DNA of 64,000 bases from Pelagicoccus albus (GCF_014230145.1 NZ_JACHVC010000005.1:7501-71500), one strand, 5' to 3'. Positions 17,463-26,124 are shown, numbered from the stretch's first letter. Numbers and translations are program-made. Notes: a model not told the origin generated them from the sequence alone.

Positions 17463-18772
17463 GAAAAAGTCTTCAGTAGCACCTTGGATTTCCGCTTGCT
17501 GGAGTCGTACCTCGCCTTCCTCTTCGGAGGTAGGATTTGGGCATCAACTTCCTCGAAGCCAAGGAGACTGGTGAAAAAGTTCTGAGTCTGAGTGGACAAG
17601 GCGATCACTCGCTCTGCTCCCTCCTGCTCTGCGAGCTGACAGGCGAAGCGTACCAGCTTTCGGCCGATACCCTTCCTTTGGTAGAAGGGGTGTACGAAAA
17701 GGGAACAAACCTCTCTTAGGCCAGGGTCCTCTTCAAACTTCTCGAGCAGCACGCAGGCCATGATATTTCCATCGACCTCGTAGACGTAGTAGCGGTCGAT
17801 TTTTTCTTCGATGGACGCCATAGTTCGTTCGACCAATTCCTCGCGGGCGACTCCGCTGCGGGTCAAGTGGTAGACGAGCGGGACCTCATCGCGTTTGGCC
17901 TGACGGATTTGCTGGTACTCGTTTCCGTATATCAGCGTACCGACTCCTTCATTGGAGAAAACCTCGCGGATCAGGCCGTCGTGTATGTGTCCATCGAGAA
18001 TGTGGATGCGGGAAATTTCCGCTTTCACTCCGCGGAGAGCGTGTCTGGCTTTACTCTGCAAGGTGGGTGAAAGCGCTTCGAATTCCTTTTCTGATATAAA
18101 CCTTTCCAAGTCGCCGACGGGGATCTGCTGAGTGAGGCGACCACCGAGGTTGAAGCCGTTTTCGTGCGAGAGATAAAGAATCTTGGTCGCGCCCAAGGCT
18201 ATCGCCAGGTCGACTGCCAGCGCGTCGCTATTGATGCGAAGCGTGTGTCCATTTCGATCGAAGCCGATGGGCTGGATGATCGGAATTATGTTCTGGGCGA
18301 TCAGGTGATTTAGGAAATCGCCATCGATCTGGTCGGTCTTCCCTGTGTTCAGCAAATCGACGCCTTTCAGGATGCCAACCGGCTTCGCCTTGATGGAATT
18401 GGTGATGGCGCACTTTAGCTTCGCTTTGGTCAAGGCCTCCAAAATCTGGTGGGATACGCGGGAAGAGGCCCGAATCGCTAGGTCGAGAGTCGCCTCGTCT
18501 GTGGCGCCACTTCCATCCACATTGCTAGGGACGACTTCGCGCAGGCTGGAGAGGTCGGCCAGCTGTTTTCCGATACCGTGAACAATGACGATGTTGATCT
18601 GCAGGCTACGTAGCACCGCTATGTCCAGCAGGAGGTTGGGAAGATTATCGCTCTCGATTATCGATCCATCGAGCGCCACGACAAAGGTTTGTCCGAGAAA
18701 CCGAGGTACGTAGTTTAAGATGCCACGCAGGTCGGTGGGCTTGATAAGTTCTTGGCTGTCGCTCGCTTCCAT
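17459..18772 (-). CDS. argA: N-acetylglutamate synthase (amino-acid N-acetyltransferase)
   Basis: A protein of about 437 residues with an N-terminal amino-acid-kinase domain (VVALDGSIIESDNLPNLLLD, IVIVHGIGKQL, and INSDALAVDLAIALGA) followed by a C-terminal GNAT domain (LFVHPFYQRKGIGRKLV, the acetyl-CoA loop, then FFTSLLGFEEVD). This two-domain layout is the classical ArgA, which acetylates glutamate as the first step of arginine synthesis; the kinase-like domain usually carries arginine feedback inhibition. The ATG at 18772 was chosen; an in-frame TTG at 18796 would add eight residues. The gene is preceded on the same strand by a single-span membrane protein and converges with a small plus-strand gene, sharing overlapping stops. 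Confidence 0.93.
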   Translation of the reverse strand: MEASDSQELIKPTDLRGILNYVPRFLGQTFVVALDGSIIESDNLPNLLLDIAVLRSLQINIVIVHGIGKQLADLSSLREVVPSNVDGSGATDEATLDLAIRASSRVSHQILEALTKAKLKCAITNSIKAKPVGILKGVDLLNTGKTDQIDGDFLNHLIAQNIIPIIQPIGFDRNGHTLRINSDALAVDLAIALGATKILYLSHENGFNLGGRLTQQIPVGDLERFISEKEFEALSPTLQSKARHALRGVKAEISRIHILDGHIHDGLIREVFSNEGVGTLIYGNEYQQIRQAKRDEVPLVYHLTRSGVAREELVERTMASIEEKIDRYYVYEVDGNIMACVLLEKFEEDPGLREVCSLFVHPFYQRKGIGRKLVRFACQLAEQEGAERVIALSTQTQNFFTSLLGFEEVDAQILPPKRKARYDSSKRKSKVLLKTFS

Positions 18773-18844
18773 GGTGGCTAAGGTAGTGGTATCCAAGCGA
18801 CTGAAGCTAGCGAAGCAAGACGAGAGTGTCTTGCACAGCGGTGT

Positions 18845-19579
18845 TTACGAAGCGGCGGGTTCTCCATCCACGTCTTCTTCCTCTACTGTCGCAGCGCTCG
18901 GGTCGAGGTTCTGGATGGTCCACTTGGCCAGGCGATCGGTATTGATGAAATGAACCTCCACCGTCTCGGCCGCGATGGGATCGGTCGGTAGGAGAAAGGT
19001 GACTGGCGTGGGCTCGCCTTGCAGGAGGCTTTGGTCGAAGTCTTCCATTTTTTCTACGTAGAGGGTAGCCAGAATGTAGAGCTGGCCCTCTTTGTAGAAG
19101 GAGAGGAGGTGGAGACGATCGTCTTCTGCCAGCAGAGAAGGCACGTGCAGACGAATGGGCAACGGGGTTCCCGGCGTTAGCGAGTCCGGTGATTCCGTTT
19201 TGATAAATCCCGGAACGAGCACGGGACGACCAGCCATGTAATATTTCAGCTGCTCTGGGATCTCCAGATCCAGCACGTTCTCGTAGGCTTGGGTGGTTGC
19301 TGAGGCGGGAGTTACGATCTCGGTATTCGATGGGGCGCGAGAGGTCTTGATGCTGTACCAGTCGTAGAAGTTCTTTTCCACGATGGCGTTTTTGCGATCC
19401 ATCATGGCTTGGTAAGGCTCGAAGGCTTTCCCTTCCTTGCGGTACTGCATGTTTATCCAAGTGTACACGACCATGAAAAGGACGATTGCGAGGGCGATGG
19501 GCCACATGGGCCAAGGCTTGCGGTTTTGGGCGTCGGCTGCCTGAGGGCGTGGCGGTTCTGGTGAATCAGGAGTGCTCAT
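18845..19579 (-). CDS. Single-pass membrane protein of unknown function
   Basis: A 244-residue protein with a proline-rich cytoplasmic start, one transmembrane helix at about residues 27-45 (WPMWPIALAIVLFMVVYTWI) and a long probable periplasmic domain ending in acidic residues. No catalytic motif or known family was recognised. It lies upstream of argA on the same strand with a gap of about 70 bp and starts 134 bp from the divergent proS gene, so it may share that promoter region. An overlapping minus-strand frame at 18807-19514 has arginine-rich, shadow-like composition and was not preferred. Confidence 0.7.
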   Translation of the reverse strand: MSTPDSPEPPRPQAADAQNRKPWPMWPIALAIVLFMVVYTWINMQYRKEGKAFEPYQAMMDRKNAIVEKNFYDWYSIKTSRAPSNTEIVTPASATTQAYENVLDLEIPEQLKYYMAGRPVLVPGFIKTESPDSLTPGTPLPIRLHVPSLLAEDDRLHLLSFYKEGQLYILATLYVEKMEDFDQSLLQGEPTPVTFLLPTDPIAAETVEVHFINTDRLAKWTIQNLDPSAATVEEEDVDGEPAAS

Positions 19580-19713
19580 GGACAGAGGCTAGGGAGCGCT
19601 AATCCTCGTCGAAATAAAGCCCGAAATGCACGCCCGTTCATCCAGGGATGGCTCGAGGCGTATTTAAGGATTGTATGGGAGGGGCGGGGAGCATTTTTTG
19701 GGCCCTCAAAACC

Positions 19714-21477
19714 ATGGACTACTGGAGCAAGCATTACATCCCAACTTTGAAGGAAAGCCCCGCCGAGGCGGAAATCGATTCGCACAAGTTGCTTCTTCGA
19801 GCTGGATTGGTTCGAAAGATTGGCAGTGGCATCTACGCTTTTCTTCCGCTCGGGGCGAAAGCCTTGGAGAACGTTAAGAACGTCTGCCGCGAGGAAATGG
19901 ATCGAGCAGGGGCTATGGAGCTTTTGATGCCTGCGGTAGTGCCGGCCGAATACTGGAAGGCCGGACCTCGCTGGAATGCGGCTCGCGAGATAATGTACCA
20001 AGTTGGTAGCGCTGGCGAAAAGGCTGAGCTTCCGGAAGACCCTCAGTTTGTTCTCGGACCAACTCATGAGGAAATCGTCACTCCTCTTATCGGCGGTGAG
20101 GCGACTAGTTATCGCGACATGGGTAAGACTTTTTATCAGGTCCAGACCAAGTTCCGCAACGAGATCCGTCCTCGCTATGGTTTGATGCGGGCCCGCGAGT
20201 TCATCATGAAGGACGGCTACAGTTTCGACGCGACCGACGAGGAAGCGACCGACACTTACAAGCGAATGGCCGGCGCCTATGAAAAGTTCTTTGCTCGCTG
20301 TGGGCTCAAGTTCATCTCGGTCGAGGCTGATACGGGAGTCATGGGCGGCGCGTTTTCGCACGAATTCATGGTGCCTGCGGAAGTAGGCGACGACGACGTG
20401 GTCTACAACATCGAAAGCGGTTACGCAGCCAACGTGGAAAAAGCGACCAGCGGAATCATTCCTACAGATTTCGCCGATATCGCTCCCGCTGGAGAAATCG
20501 AAAAATTCGAAACTCCAGGCGTGAAGACCATCGAGAAACTCGCCAAGGAGCCGTTCAATATCCCTGCCGACCAGCAGTTCAAAACGCTTTTGTTCGTCGG
20601 TGACGACAAGCTTTTCGCGGTTGTGGTTCGCGGCTGCGACCAGGTCGAAGAAGCGAAGCTCGCTTCTCTGGGCTACTCATTGCTGCGTCCTGCCACGGTG
20701 GACGAAATCTTCGAAGCCATGGGCGCTTACCCCGGAAGCCTCGGAGCAGTGAAAGGGACGATCAAAGATCGCTCCAAGCTCGACGGCGTATACGCGGACG
20801 AGGCTGTTCGCTTGGTAGGCAATGGCGTGACGGGTGCCAACGAGAAGGCGATGCACCTCAAGAACGTAAACGTTAGCCGCGACCTCGATATCGATAAGTT
20901 CGGGGACTTCCGCAAGGTGCAGGCTGGCGAGCCTTGCCCGATCTCTGGACAGCCGCTCGAAATTCAAAGAGCCATCGAAGTGGGCCACATTTTCAAGCTC
21001 GGCACCAAATACAGCGAGAACACTGAGTATGGAGCTCACTACGTCGACAAGGACGGTAACCGCCAGCCCGCGGTCATGGGCTGCTACGGAATCGGAATTT
21101 CTCGCACGCTGCAGTCCATCATCGAGCAATGTCACGATAAGAATGGTATCGTCTGGCCATGGCACGTGGCTCCATACCAGGTTTTAATCATCACGCTTGA
21201 TCCCGGAATGGAAGAAGCGGATGCGTTGACCGCGAAACTCGGAGCGGCCGCGGAAGCTGCAGGAGCGACGGTATTGGTTGACGATCGTGAAGAGCGTCCT
21301 GGTTTTAAATTCAAAGACGCTGACCTCATCGGCATTCCGCTGCGCATCACAATTGGTGGACGCGGACTGAAGAATGGCGAAGTCGAGATGAAGTGGCGCG
21401 ATCAGGGCGATATGATGAAGGTTTCGATTGCCGATGCGGAATCGACGTTAGTGGAAGCTATCCGCTCCAAATCATAA
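19714..21477 (+). CDS. proS: Prolyl-tRNA synthetase
   Basis: A 587-residue class II aminoacyl-tRNA synthetase. The N-terminus (YIPTLKESPAEAEIDSHKLL), motif 2 (KFRNEIRPRYGLMRAREFIM) and motif 3 (GCYGIGISRTLQ) are clear, as is the C-terminal anticodon-binding domain with VDDREERPGFKFKDADLIG. An insertion domain (roughly residues 230-400) between motifs 2 and 3 marks the bacterial-type ProS with editing. The ATG at 19714 matches the usual family start; the frame extends to 19648 without support. It is transcribed divergently from the membrane protein at 18845 and is followed by a strong terminator. Confidence 0.97.
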   Translation: MDYWSKHYIPTLKESPAEAEIDSHKLLLRAGLVRKIGSGIYAFLPLGAKALENVKNVCREEMDRAGAMELLMPAVVPAEYWKAGPRWNAAREIMYQVGSAGEKAELPEDPQFVLGPTHEEIVTPLIGGEATSYRDMGKTFYQVQTKFRNEIRPRYGLMRAREFIMKDGYSFDATDEEATDTYKRMAGAYEKFFARCGLKFISVEADTGVMGGAFSHEFMVPAEVGDDDVVYNIESGYAANVEKATSGIIPTDFADIAPAGEIEKFETPGVKTIEKLAKEPFNIPADQQFKTLLFVGDDKLFAVVVRGCDQVEEAKLASLGYSLLRPATVDEIFEAMGAYPGSLGAVKGTIKDRSKLDGVYADEAVRLVGNGVTGANEKAMHLKNVNVSRDLDIDKFGDFRKVQAGEPCPISGQPLEIQRAIEVGHIFKLGTKYSENTEYGAHYVDKDGNRQPAVMGCYGIGISRTLQSIIEQCHDKNGIVWPWHVAPYQVLIITLDPGMEEADALTAKLGAAAEAAGATVLVDDREERPGFKFKDADLIGIPLRITIGGRGLKNGEVEMKWRDQGDMMKVSIADAESTLVEAIRSKS

Positions 21478-21505
21478 CGCAGCGGAAAATCGTTTTCTCA
21501 ATTTG

Positions 21506-21534
21506 GCGGCCCGAGCGTTCGGGTCGCTTTTTTT
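21506..21534 (+). terminator. Rho-independent terminator after proS
   Basis: A 9-bp stem (GCGGCCCGA pairing with TCGGGTCGC, one G-T pair) with a 4-base loop is followed directly by seven T residues. It lies 29 bp after the proS stop and separates proS from the clpS operon. Confidence 0.92.
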
Positions 21535-21739
21535 GTCACTGGCCATTGACGGCCGAAGTATCTCTTGTGTTCGCTGGGGTTCGCGGATGTGCTGACTTTC
21601 TCAAGCCTTTTCGGCGTCTGAGGAGATGGGCTCTTGTAATTTCGCTGATATGGCGCACAAAGCTCCCCGTTTTTGGGGCCAGCTCTATTCCCTATGCCCC
21701 GCGCTTGAACAAAATTCAATTTCCCGCACCGCAATTTTT

Positions 21740-22048
21740 ATGGTAGCTCCAGTGACCAGTGTAGGCTCGCCTTTGGCTGAGACCGATACCAAAGACGAAA
21801 CGGCTTTGTCCGACGTCTGGGGTGTGGTGGTGCTCAACGATCCCGTTAACCTGATGTCCTACGTGACCATGGTACTCGAGCGAGTGCTGCGTATGTCCAA
21901 AAGCAAGGCGGAGGAGCACATGATGGAAGTGCACCAGAAGGGACGGTCACTGGTGTGGAAGGGTAACCGAGAAAAGGCGGAGGGCTACGTCTACCAGCTT
22001 CAAGAGTGGCACCTGTCAGCAATCCTGGAACGCGATGAGACAGATTGA
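21740..22048 (+). CDS. clpS: ATP-dependent Clp protease adaptor ClpS
   Basis: A 102-residue protein with the ClpS core: VVVLNDPVNLMSYVTMVLE (N33, D34) and MMEVHQKGRSLVW (H65), plus the conserved AEGYVYQLQEW region. These residues form the N-degron pocket that presents substrates with destabilising N-terminal residues to ClpA/ClpC. The ATG at 21740 gives a normal family length with a short disordered N-terminus; the frame is open to 21626. The downstream gene starts inside its last codons (14-bp overlap), so the two are probably translationally coupled. Confidence 0.9.
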   Translation: MVAPVTSVGSPLAETDTKDETALSDVWGVVVLNDPVNLMSYVTMVLERVLRMSKSKAEEHMMEVHQKGRSLVWKGNREKAEGYVYQLQEWHLSAILERDETD

Positions 22049-22550
22049 GATAAGACTAGATCCCGCGTTGGTTGAATCCTTGATGGACACCATTGGGCCG
22101 TTGCTCAAGCAGTTGGAAAACGAGCTAGCCTCACCAGCCGAGTTTCCGGACGATGACGAGCTTTTAGAAGACTTTTGGAAGAGCGACCTCCTGAATTCGC
22201 AACGCGAGGAAATCAAGGTGATTTCGGAGCTCTTCGACGGGGAGTTTATGCTCAGCGGTCGGGCCTTTATCAACTCCAACGAGATGGATAAGGTCATCCG
22301 CGCCTGCTCCGCTATCCGGCTGAAAATTCGCGACACGCTTCTGGCGACTGTGACGGATAGCCAACTGGAGGAGGGCGATCTGGAGGACGTGCAGTGGACG
22401 GACGAGATGCAGATCGCTTACGCGGCCTACGCGCTATTCGCCAGCCTGCAGGAACTAATCATCACTCAGATGAACCAGCCGGAGCCCGAAGAAAGCGGCG
22501 ACGGTTACGACTGGGGAAGCGACGACGAGGACTTGGAAGACGAGCGTTAG
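22035..22550 (+). CDS. DUF2017-like protein coupled to ClpS
   Basis: A 171-residue, acidic, mostly helical protein. Its layout matches the DUF2017 family, which often follows clpS in actinobacteria: an N-terminal helix, a DFWKSDLLNSQREEIKVISE segment, a central AFINSNEMDKVIRACSAIRL helix and a final AYALFASLQELIITQM helix. The C-terminal tail is very acidic and low-complexity (SDDEDLEDE). The function of DUF2017 is not established; position suggests a role with ClpS or regulated proteolysis. The start at 22035 lies 14 bp inside clpS. Family identity is a judgement from pattern and context. Confidence 0.65.
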   Translation: MRQIEIRLDPALVESLMDTIGPLLKQLENELASPAEFPDDDELLEDFWKSDLLNSQREEIKVISELFDGEFMLSGRAFINSNEMDKVIRACSAIRLKIRDTLLATVTDSQLEEGDLEDVQWTDEMQIAYAAYALFASLQELIITQMNQPEPEESGDGYDWGSDDEDLEDER

Positions 22551-22554
22551 GGAT

Positions 22555-23049
22555 ATGTCCTCTCGATTTTGTGATCGTTGTGGTTCTCCCTCGCACGCGG
22601 AGAGCTCCTATTGCTCCTCAGGATGCGACTTGGCGAGGCGTATCCCCAAGAACGGTAAGGACTTACCTGCGACCTGGCAGCTCGGGGTGGCCCTCGTTTG
22701 GGGCTTCTTGCTTTTTAATCAGGTGCTTTTCGCCTTGATGGAATTTCTGACAATAGGGCGGGGCGAACCCGACACTTTTGGTAAATTCGCTCTCGCTTCC
22801 AAGATCGTAGGAGTGGTGGTTCTGCTCTGCAACCTGTCGCTCTTTGCCATCGCGAAACCTAAGCGTCTGACCGATTGGCAAGCGCTGCTCATTTCTGCGG
22901 CTGTATCCTTCTTGGTGTGGGGTCGATTGGGAGAAATGCTTAGAAATCCGGTAGATATCAGCTTCGCATTGTTTAACTCGCTCATTTGCTTGTGGTTAGC
23001 TCGAGGGCTGATTTTGGGCGGAGGATCAAAAAAATTCCAAAAGAGCTGA
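22555..23049 (+). CDS. Zinc-ribbon multi-span membrane protein
   Basis: A 164-residue protein with an N-terminal four-cysteine motif, CDRCG then SSYCSSGC, which looks like a short zinc ribbon, followed by four predicted transmembrane helices (around residues 43-62, 78-98, 109-125 and 137-153). It starts four bases after the DUF2017-like stop, so it should be the third gene of the clpS operon. No family was recognised; such ribbon-plus-membrane proteins are common and poorly characterised. Confidence 0.7.
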   Translation: MSSRFCDRCGSPSHAESSYCSSGCDLARRIPKNGKDLPATWQLGVALVWGFLLFNQVLFALMEFLTIGRGEPDTFGKFALASKIVGVVVLLCNLSLFAIAKPKRLTDWQALLISAAVSFLVWGRLGEMLRNPVDISFALFNSLICLWLARGLILGGGSKKFQKS

Positions 23050-23065
23050 GGCCGTTTCAAATTTG

Positions 23066-23094
23066 TTGACGAGGGCTTCGTGGCGCGGTGTATG
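23066..23094 (+). promoter_or_regulatory. Putative sigma-70 promoter of the 6S-like RNA
   Basis: TTGACG (5 of 6 to the -35 consensus) at 23066-23071 is followed after 17 bp by a weak -10, TGTATG, at 23089-23094. The predicted start, near 23101, is just where the closing stem of the structured RNA begins. The weak -10 lowers confidence. Confidence 0.5.
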
Positions 23095-23100
23095 GGAGGT

Positions 23101-23296
23101 CTTCGCGTACCCTGCGGTGTTCGAGGTACTGATAAAACGCTCATCGCCTACTTTACTTTTACGGGAGTCTCGAAGGGTGGTTGATGCTAAGCCGTAAACC
23201 GGAAAGCAGAGGCTGTCTGACGGTCGCCCACCTGTATTTAAACAGGACTATGAGCCCCTTCGGTATACGGCACAATGGTGGGGTACGCGTATTTTT
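23101..23296 (+). ncRNA. ssrS: Probable 6S RNA
   Basis: A non-coding stretch of about 190 nt has its own promoter and ends in a T-run. A perfect 9-bp closing stem pairs CGCGTACCC (23104-23112) with GGGTACGCG (23281-23289). Next to it are CTGCGGTGTTCG on the 5' side and TACGGCACAATGGTG on the 3' side, like the helix flanking the open bubble of 6S RNAs. A small internal hairpin, CCTGT-ATTTAA-ACAGG, lies at 23231-23246. 6S RNA binds sigma-70 RNA polymerase as an open-promoter mimic, and length and overall fold fit. SRP RNA, tmRNA and RNase P hallmarks are absent. The assignment has not been checked against a covariance model. Confidence 0.62.
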
Positions 23297-23355
23297 TCGC
23301 CTGCGGGCGTTAGGGATTGCCCTTTGAGGTAAAGCGTTGCTAAACCTCGGCTTAT

Positions 23356-23694
23356 ATGGACCCGAGAATCTATTCCCTAATCCACGTTTTTTCGATCCTT
23401 ATGCTCAGCGGCTCGATCTTCTACATCGCAGCGAATCCGCAGAAGCATAAGAAGCCGAAGATGATGGCCATCAACGGCATCGTAGGCCTGATCGCTCTCG
23501 TGGGCGCTTTCGGCCTCATAGCCAAGCTTGGCTACGAATACACCGCAGGGTGGATCATCGTGAAGCTTGTCGCCTGGCTCTTCCTCATGGCCTTAGCTGG
23601 CATGGCTTACAAAAAGTCCAAAGGCTTCGTTTTGTCGGGCCTGATCGTATCGGTCGGGATCGCCGTCTACATGGTTTATTTCAAACCATTCTAA
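23356..23694 (+). CDS. Small four-span membrane protein of unknown function
   Basis: A 112-residue hydrophobic protein with about four transmembrane helices and short basic loops (NPQKHKKPK after the first helix, YKKSKG before the last). No catalytic residues or known family were recognised. It starts about 60 bp after the 6S-like RNA and is followed by a strong terminator, so it is probably expressed alone or by read-through from that RNA's promoter. Confidence 0.7.
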   Translation: MDPRIYSLIHVFSILMLSGSIFYIAANPQKHKKPKMMAINGIVGLIALVGAFGLIAKLGYEYTAGWIIVKLVAWLFLMALAGMAYKKSKGFVLSGLIVSVGIAVYMVYFKPF

Positions 23695-23721
23695 ACCGGC
23701 GGTTTCCCATTCTAATTTCCC

Positions 23722-23755
23722 ATGCTCCCGAACTTTGTTTCGGGAGCATTTTTTT
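23722..23755 (+). terminator. Rho-independent terminator
   Basis: An 11-bp perfect stem (ATGCTCCCGAA with TTCGGGAGCAT) around a short loop is followed by a T-run. It lies 28 bp after the small membrane-protein gene. Confidence 0.92.
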
Positions 23756-23842
23756 GTCCCCGTGGGCCCTACTCATGACCCTGAGTTCTGGGCCTTCCCT
23801 TTTCCGTGGACGCTAGATCTGACGTCGCGCTAGTTTGTCTCA

Positions 23843-26035
23843 ATGTCTGACTTGTCTACTGATTCATTGTGCGGCGTATGGGTGAGCCCGGAGGGGGAGG
23901 CTCATCTCACGTGGGGTAATTCTGAGGGCGAGCGTCGCCATAAGATCCGTACATTCAAGCCTTTCGTTTGGGCCAGGGAAGACGAAGCATGGTCGGAGCT
24001 TGAAGGAGTCGCTGAGGAAAGCCTTTCGGGAGACGGGGAGTACAACCGGTTGCTCCGTTTCGATTCGCTAGAGACCTATCAGGAAACGGTTAAGGCCAAT
24101 AGCCGAAGTGGCGCGATTGATTGGATTCGCTTGCTGGAAAGTCAGTTCCTCTTGCAGGAGCGACTTCGTCTCTTTGGAGAGATGAAGTTTTCGGAGCTGC
24201 GGCGACTGCAGCTGGATATCGAAACAGCCTGCGAGGTAGAGGGTGGCTTCAGTAATCCGACTCGCAAAGGAGATCGTGTTTTGGCAATCGGCCTTCGCTG
24301 CGGAGAGGTGGTGGAAACCTTGGTTCTGGAGGAACGGACGGATGCCGCGGAGCGAAGCTTGCTCAAACAAATGGCGGAGCGTATCCAAAGCCTGGATCCC
24401 GATGTGATCGAGGGGCATAACATCTTCAAATTTGACCTCGATTACCTTCGCCGACGGGCGAAACGATTTAAACTCGCTCCAGCTTGGGGGCGTTACGGTC
24501 AAGACGCGAAGTTTCGAAATACCCGAATACGGGTGGCGGAACGCATGATCGACTACCCACGCTGCGACATTCCCGGTCGTGCCGTGGTGGATACTTATTT
24601 GCTGGTTCAGATTTTCGACATCACGACCCGCGAGCTTATGTCCTATGGCTTGAAGGATGTAGCCAGGTTTTTTGGAGTGACGTCTCAGGCGGGGGAGGAG
24701 CGGACCTATATCGAAGGGGCAAAGATCCAAGGTATGTTCGATGAAGACCGAGATACTTTCTTGGATTACCTTCGCGACGATTTGCGTGAAACCGAAGGGG
24801 TTGCGGATCGGTTATTGCCGACTTACTTCGAACAAGCGAAAGCATTTCCGACCACTTTACAGGAAGTCTGTCTACGCGGTTCTGCCAGCAAGGTGGATCT
24901 CGTATTTCAGGAAGAGTATTTTCATGCGAATGCCGCCTGTCCCGTTCCTGTTGCAGCCAATACTTTCGAAGGCGGCTTCACGGCTAGCTTTGCGGAAGGC
25001 GTATACGAAAAGGTGTTACACTTCGACGTCGCTTCCCTCTATCCTAGCTTGCTGCTTCTCATTGGCCGTAATCCCAAGCGGGATCATCTCGGCGCGTTCA
25101 TACCGATGCTGAAGCGTCTACGAGAGTATCGCCTAAAGTACAAGAAGCTCGCTCGGGAAACGGAAGATCCGGCCTTGGCTGCGGAGTTCAACGCTCGGCA
25201 GAGCAGCTTTAAGATTTTGATCAATTCCTTTTATGGCTATCTCGGCTTCTCCGCAGCACGGTTTGGCGATGCGGAACTCGCGGCGGAGGTTACGGCCAAG
25301 GGGCGTGAGATCCTGCAGTCTTTGATCGAGTTCTTTAAGATGGAAGGCTGCGAGCCGCTCGAAGCGGATACGGATGGAATCTACGTTTCCGCGGGTGAGT
25401 TTTTCGATCACGCCGATGTGTTGCTGGCCAAGGCTCAGAGAGGTTTGCCGCAAGAAATCGAGCTGGAGTACGACGGAAAATACGAATCTGTGTTTTGCTA
25501 CAAAGCGAAAAACTATGCTCTGTTTGACGGAGAAAAGGTTACGATTCGCGGCTCGGCTTTGAGGTCTAGAGGGATCGAGCCTTATCTGAAGGATCTGACT
25601 TGGAAGTTGATCTATAGCTTGCTCGGTGCCAGCGAGGAGGATCCCGCTCGCCTGGCGGAAGAGGTGGAGCGGAAGATTAGAGAACAACGCCTGGACGTAT
25701 CAGAAGTCGCCAAGTCCGAAGTCCTCAGCCAAAATCCGGATGCCTACAAAAAGAAGATCGATGCGGGCGGAAAACCGCGCAGAGCTTCGCTTGAGGTCGC
25801 CCTGAAGATGGAGAAGGCGGTCGGGATGGGGGATCGTGTTTCTTACTACATTCTTCCTAAGAAAAAAGGCCAGAGCACGAATTGGCAGCGAGCGTATCCG
25901 GCCGATGACTACGATCCAGAGAACGCCCCGTATGATGCTGATTTCTACCTAAAGAAGCTAGAAGAGTGGCGGGAACGCTATGCACAATTTTGCCCGGCTC
26001 TCAAAGAGACAGCCGGGCAAGGGGAATTGTTTTAA
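23843..26035 (+). CDS. Family B DNA polymerase (Pol II/archaeal-like) with 3'-5' exonuclease
   Basis: A 730-residue DNA polymerase with both catalytic halves visible. Exonuclease: LQLDIET near residue 124 (Exo I), GHNIFKFDLDYL (Exo II) and FLDYLRDDLRET (Exo III). Polymerase: DVASLYPSL near 395 (motif A), QSSFKILINSFYGYLG near 453 (motif B) and EADTDGIYV near 508 (motif C). Metal-binding aspartates are intact, so both activities should be present. It resembles PolB proteins of Opitutae and related bacteria, possibly for repair or translesion synthesis; no partner genes are adjacent. It is preceded by a terminator and followed by two inverted repeats. Confidence 0.92.
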   Translation: MSDLSTDSLCGVWVSPEGEAHLTWGNSEGERRHKIRTFKPFVWAREDEAWSELEGVAEESLSGDGEYNRLLRFDSLETYQETVKANSRSGAIDWIRLLESQFLLQERLRLFGEMKFSELRRLQLDIETACEVEGGFSNPTRKGDRVLAIGLRCGEVVETLVLEERTDAAERSLLKQMAERIQSLDPDVIEGHNIFKFDLDYLRRRAKRFKLAPAWGRYGQDAKFRNTRIRVAERMIDYPRCDIPGRAVVDTYLLVQIFDITTRELMSYGLKDVARFFGVTSQAGEERTYIEGAKIQGMFDEDRDTFLDYLRDDLRETEGVADRLLPTYFEQAKAFPTTLQEVCLRGSASKVDLVFQEEYFHANAACPVPVAANTFEGGFTASFAEGVYEKVLHFDVASLYPSLLLLIGRNPKRDHLGAFIPMLKRLREYRLKYKKLARETEDPALAAEFNARQSSFKILINSFYGYLGFSAARFGDAELAAEVTAKGREILQSLIEFFKMEGCEPLEADTDGIYVSAGEFFDHADVLLAKAQRGLPQEIELEYDGKYESVFCYKAKNYALFDGEKVTIRGSALRSRGIEPYLKDLTWKLIYSLLGASEEDPARLAEEVERKIREQRLDVSEVAKSEVLSQNPDAYKKKIDAGGKPRRASLEVALKMEKAVGMGDRVSYYILPKKKGQSTNWQRAYPADDYDPENAPYDADFYLKKLEEWRERYAQFCPALKETAGQGELF

Positions 26036-26042
26036 AAGGTAG

Positions 26043-26093
26043 GGTTCGGGCGCCGTCCCGAACCTATGTTAGGTGTGGCACGGCGGCCACACC
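26043..26093. repeat. Pair of adjacent inverted repeats, possibly REP-like
   Basis: Two perfect 8-bp inverted repeats lie side by side: GGTTCGGG/CCCGAACC at 26043-26064 and GGTGTGGC/GCCACACC at 26072-26093, each with a six-base GC-rich loop. There is no T-run, so they are not ordinary terminators. They occupy the gap between the convergent polymerase and kduI genes, a typical place for dispersed palindromic elements. No second copy was found in this window. Confidence 0.6.
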
Positions 26094-26124
26094 CCACCTT
26101 GGGAATTGCTAAAGATCCTCTCCT

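Noticed and set aside
18807-19514. A 235-residue minus-strand frame
   Set aside because: It overlaps the membrane-protein gene at 18845-19579 in another phase and has arginine/proline-rich shadow composition.
19576-20361. A 261-residue minus-strand frame
   Set aside because: It lies antisense to the well-supported proS coding region and matches no protein pattern.
23101-23296. SRP RNA, tmRNA or RNase P RNA instead of 6S
   Set aside because: No GGAAGCAGCC-type SRP tetraloop context, no tRNA-like end with CCA, and no RNase P core motifs were found; size and closing stem fit 6S better.
24068-24730. A 220-residue minus-strand frame
   Set aside because: It is antisense to the DNA polymerase exonuclease domain, whose motifs are clearly coding on the plus strand.
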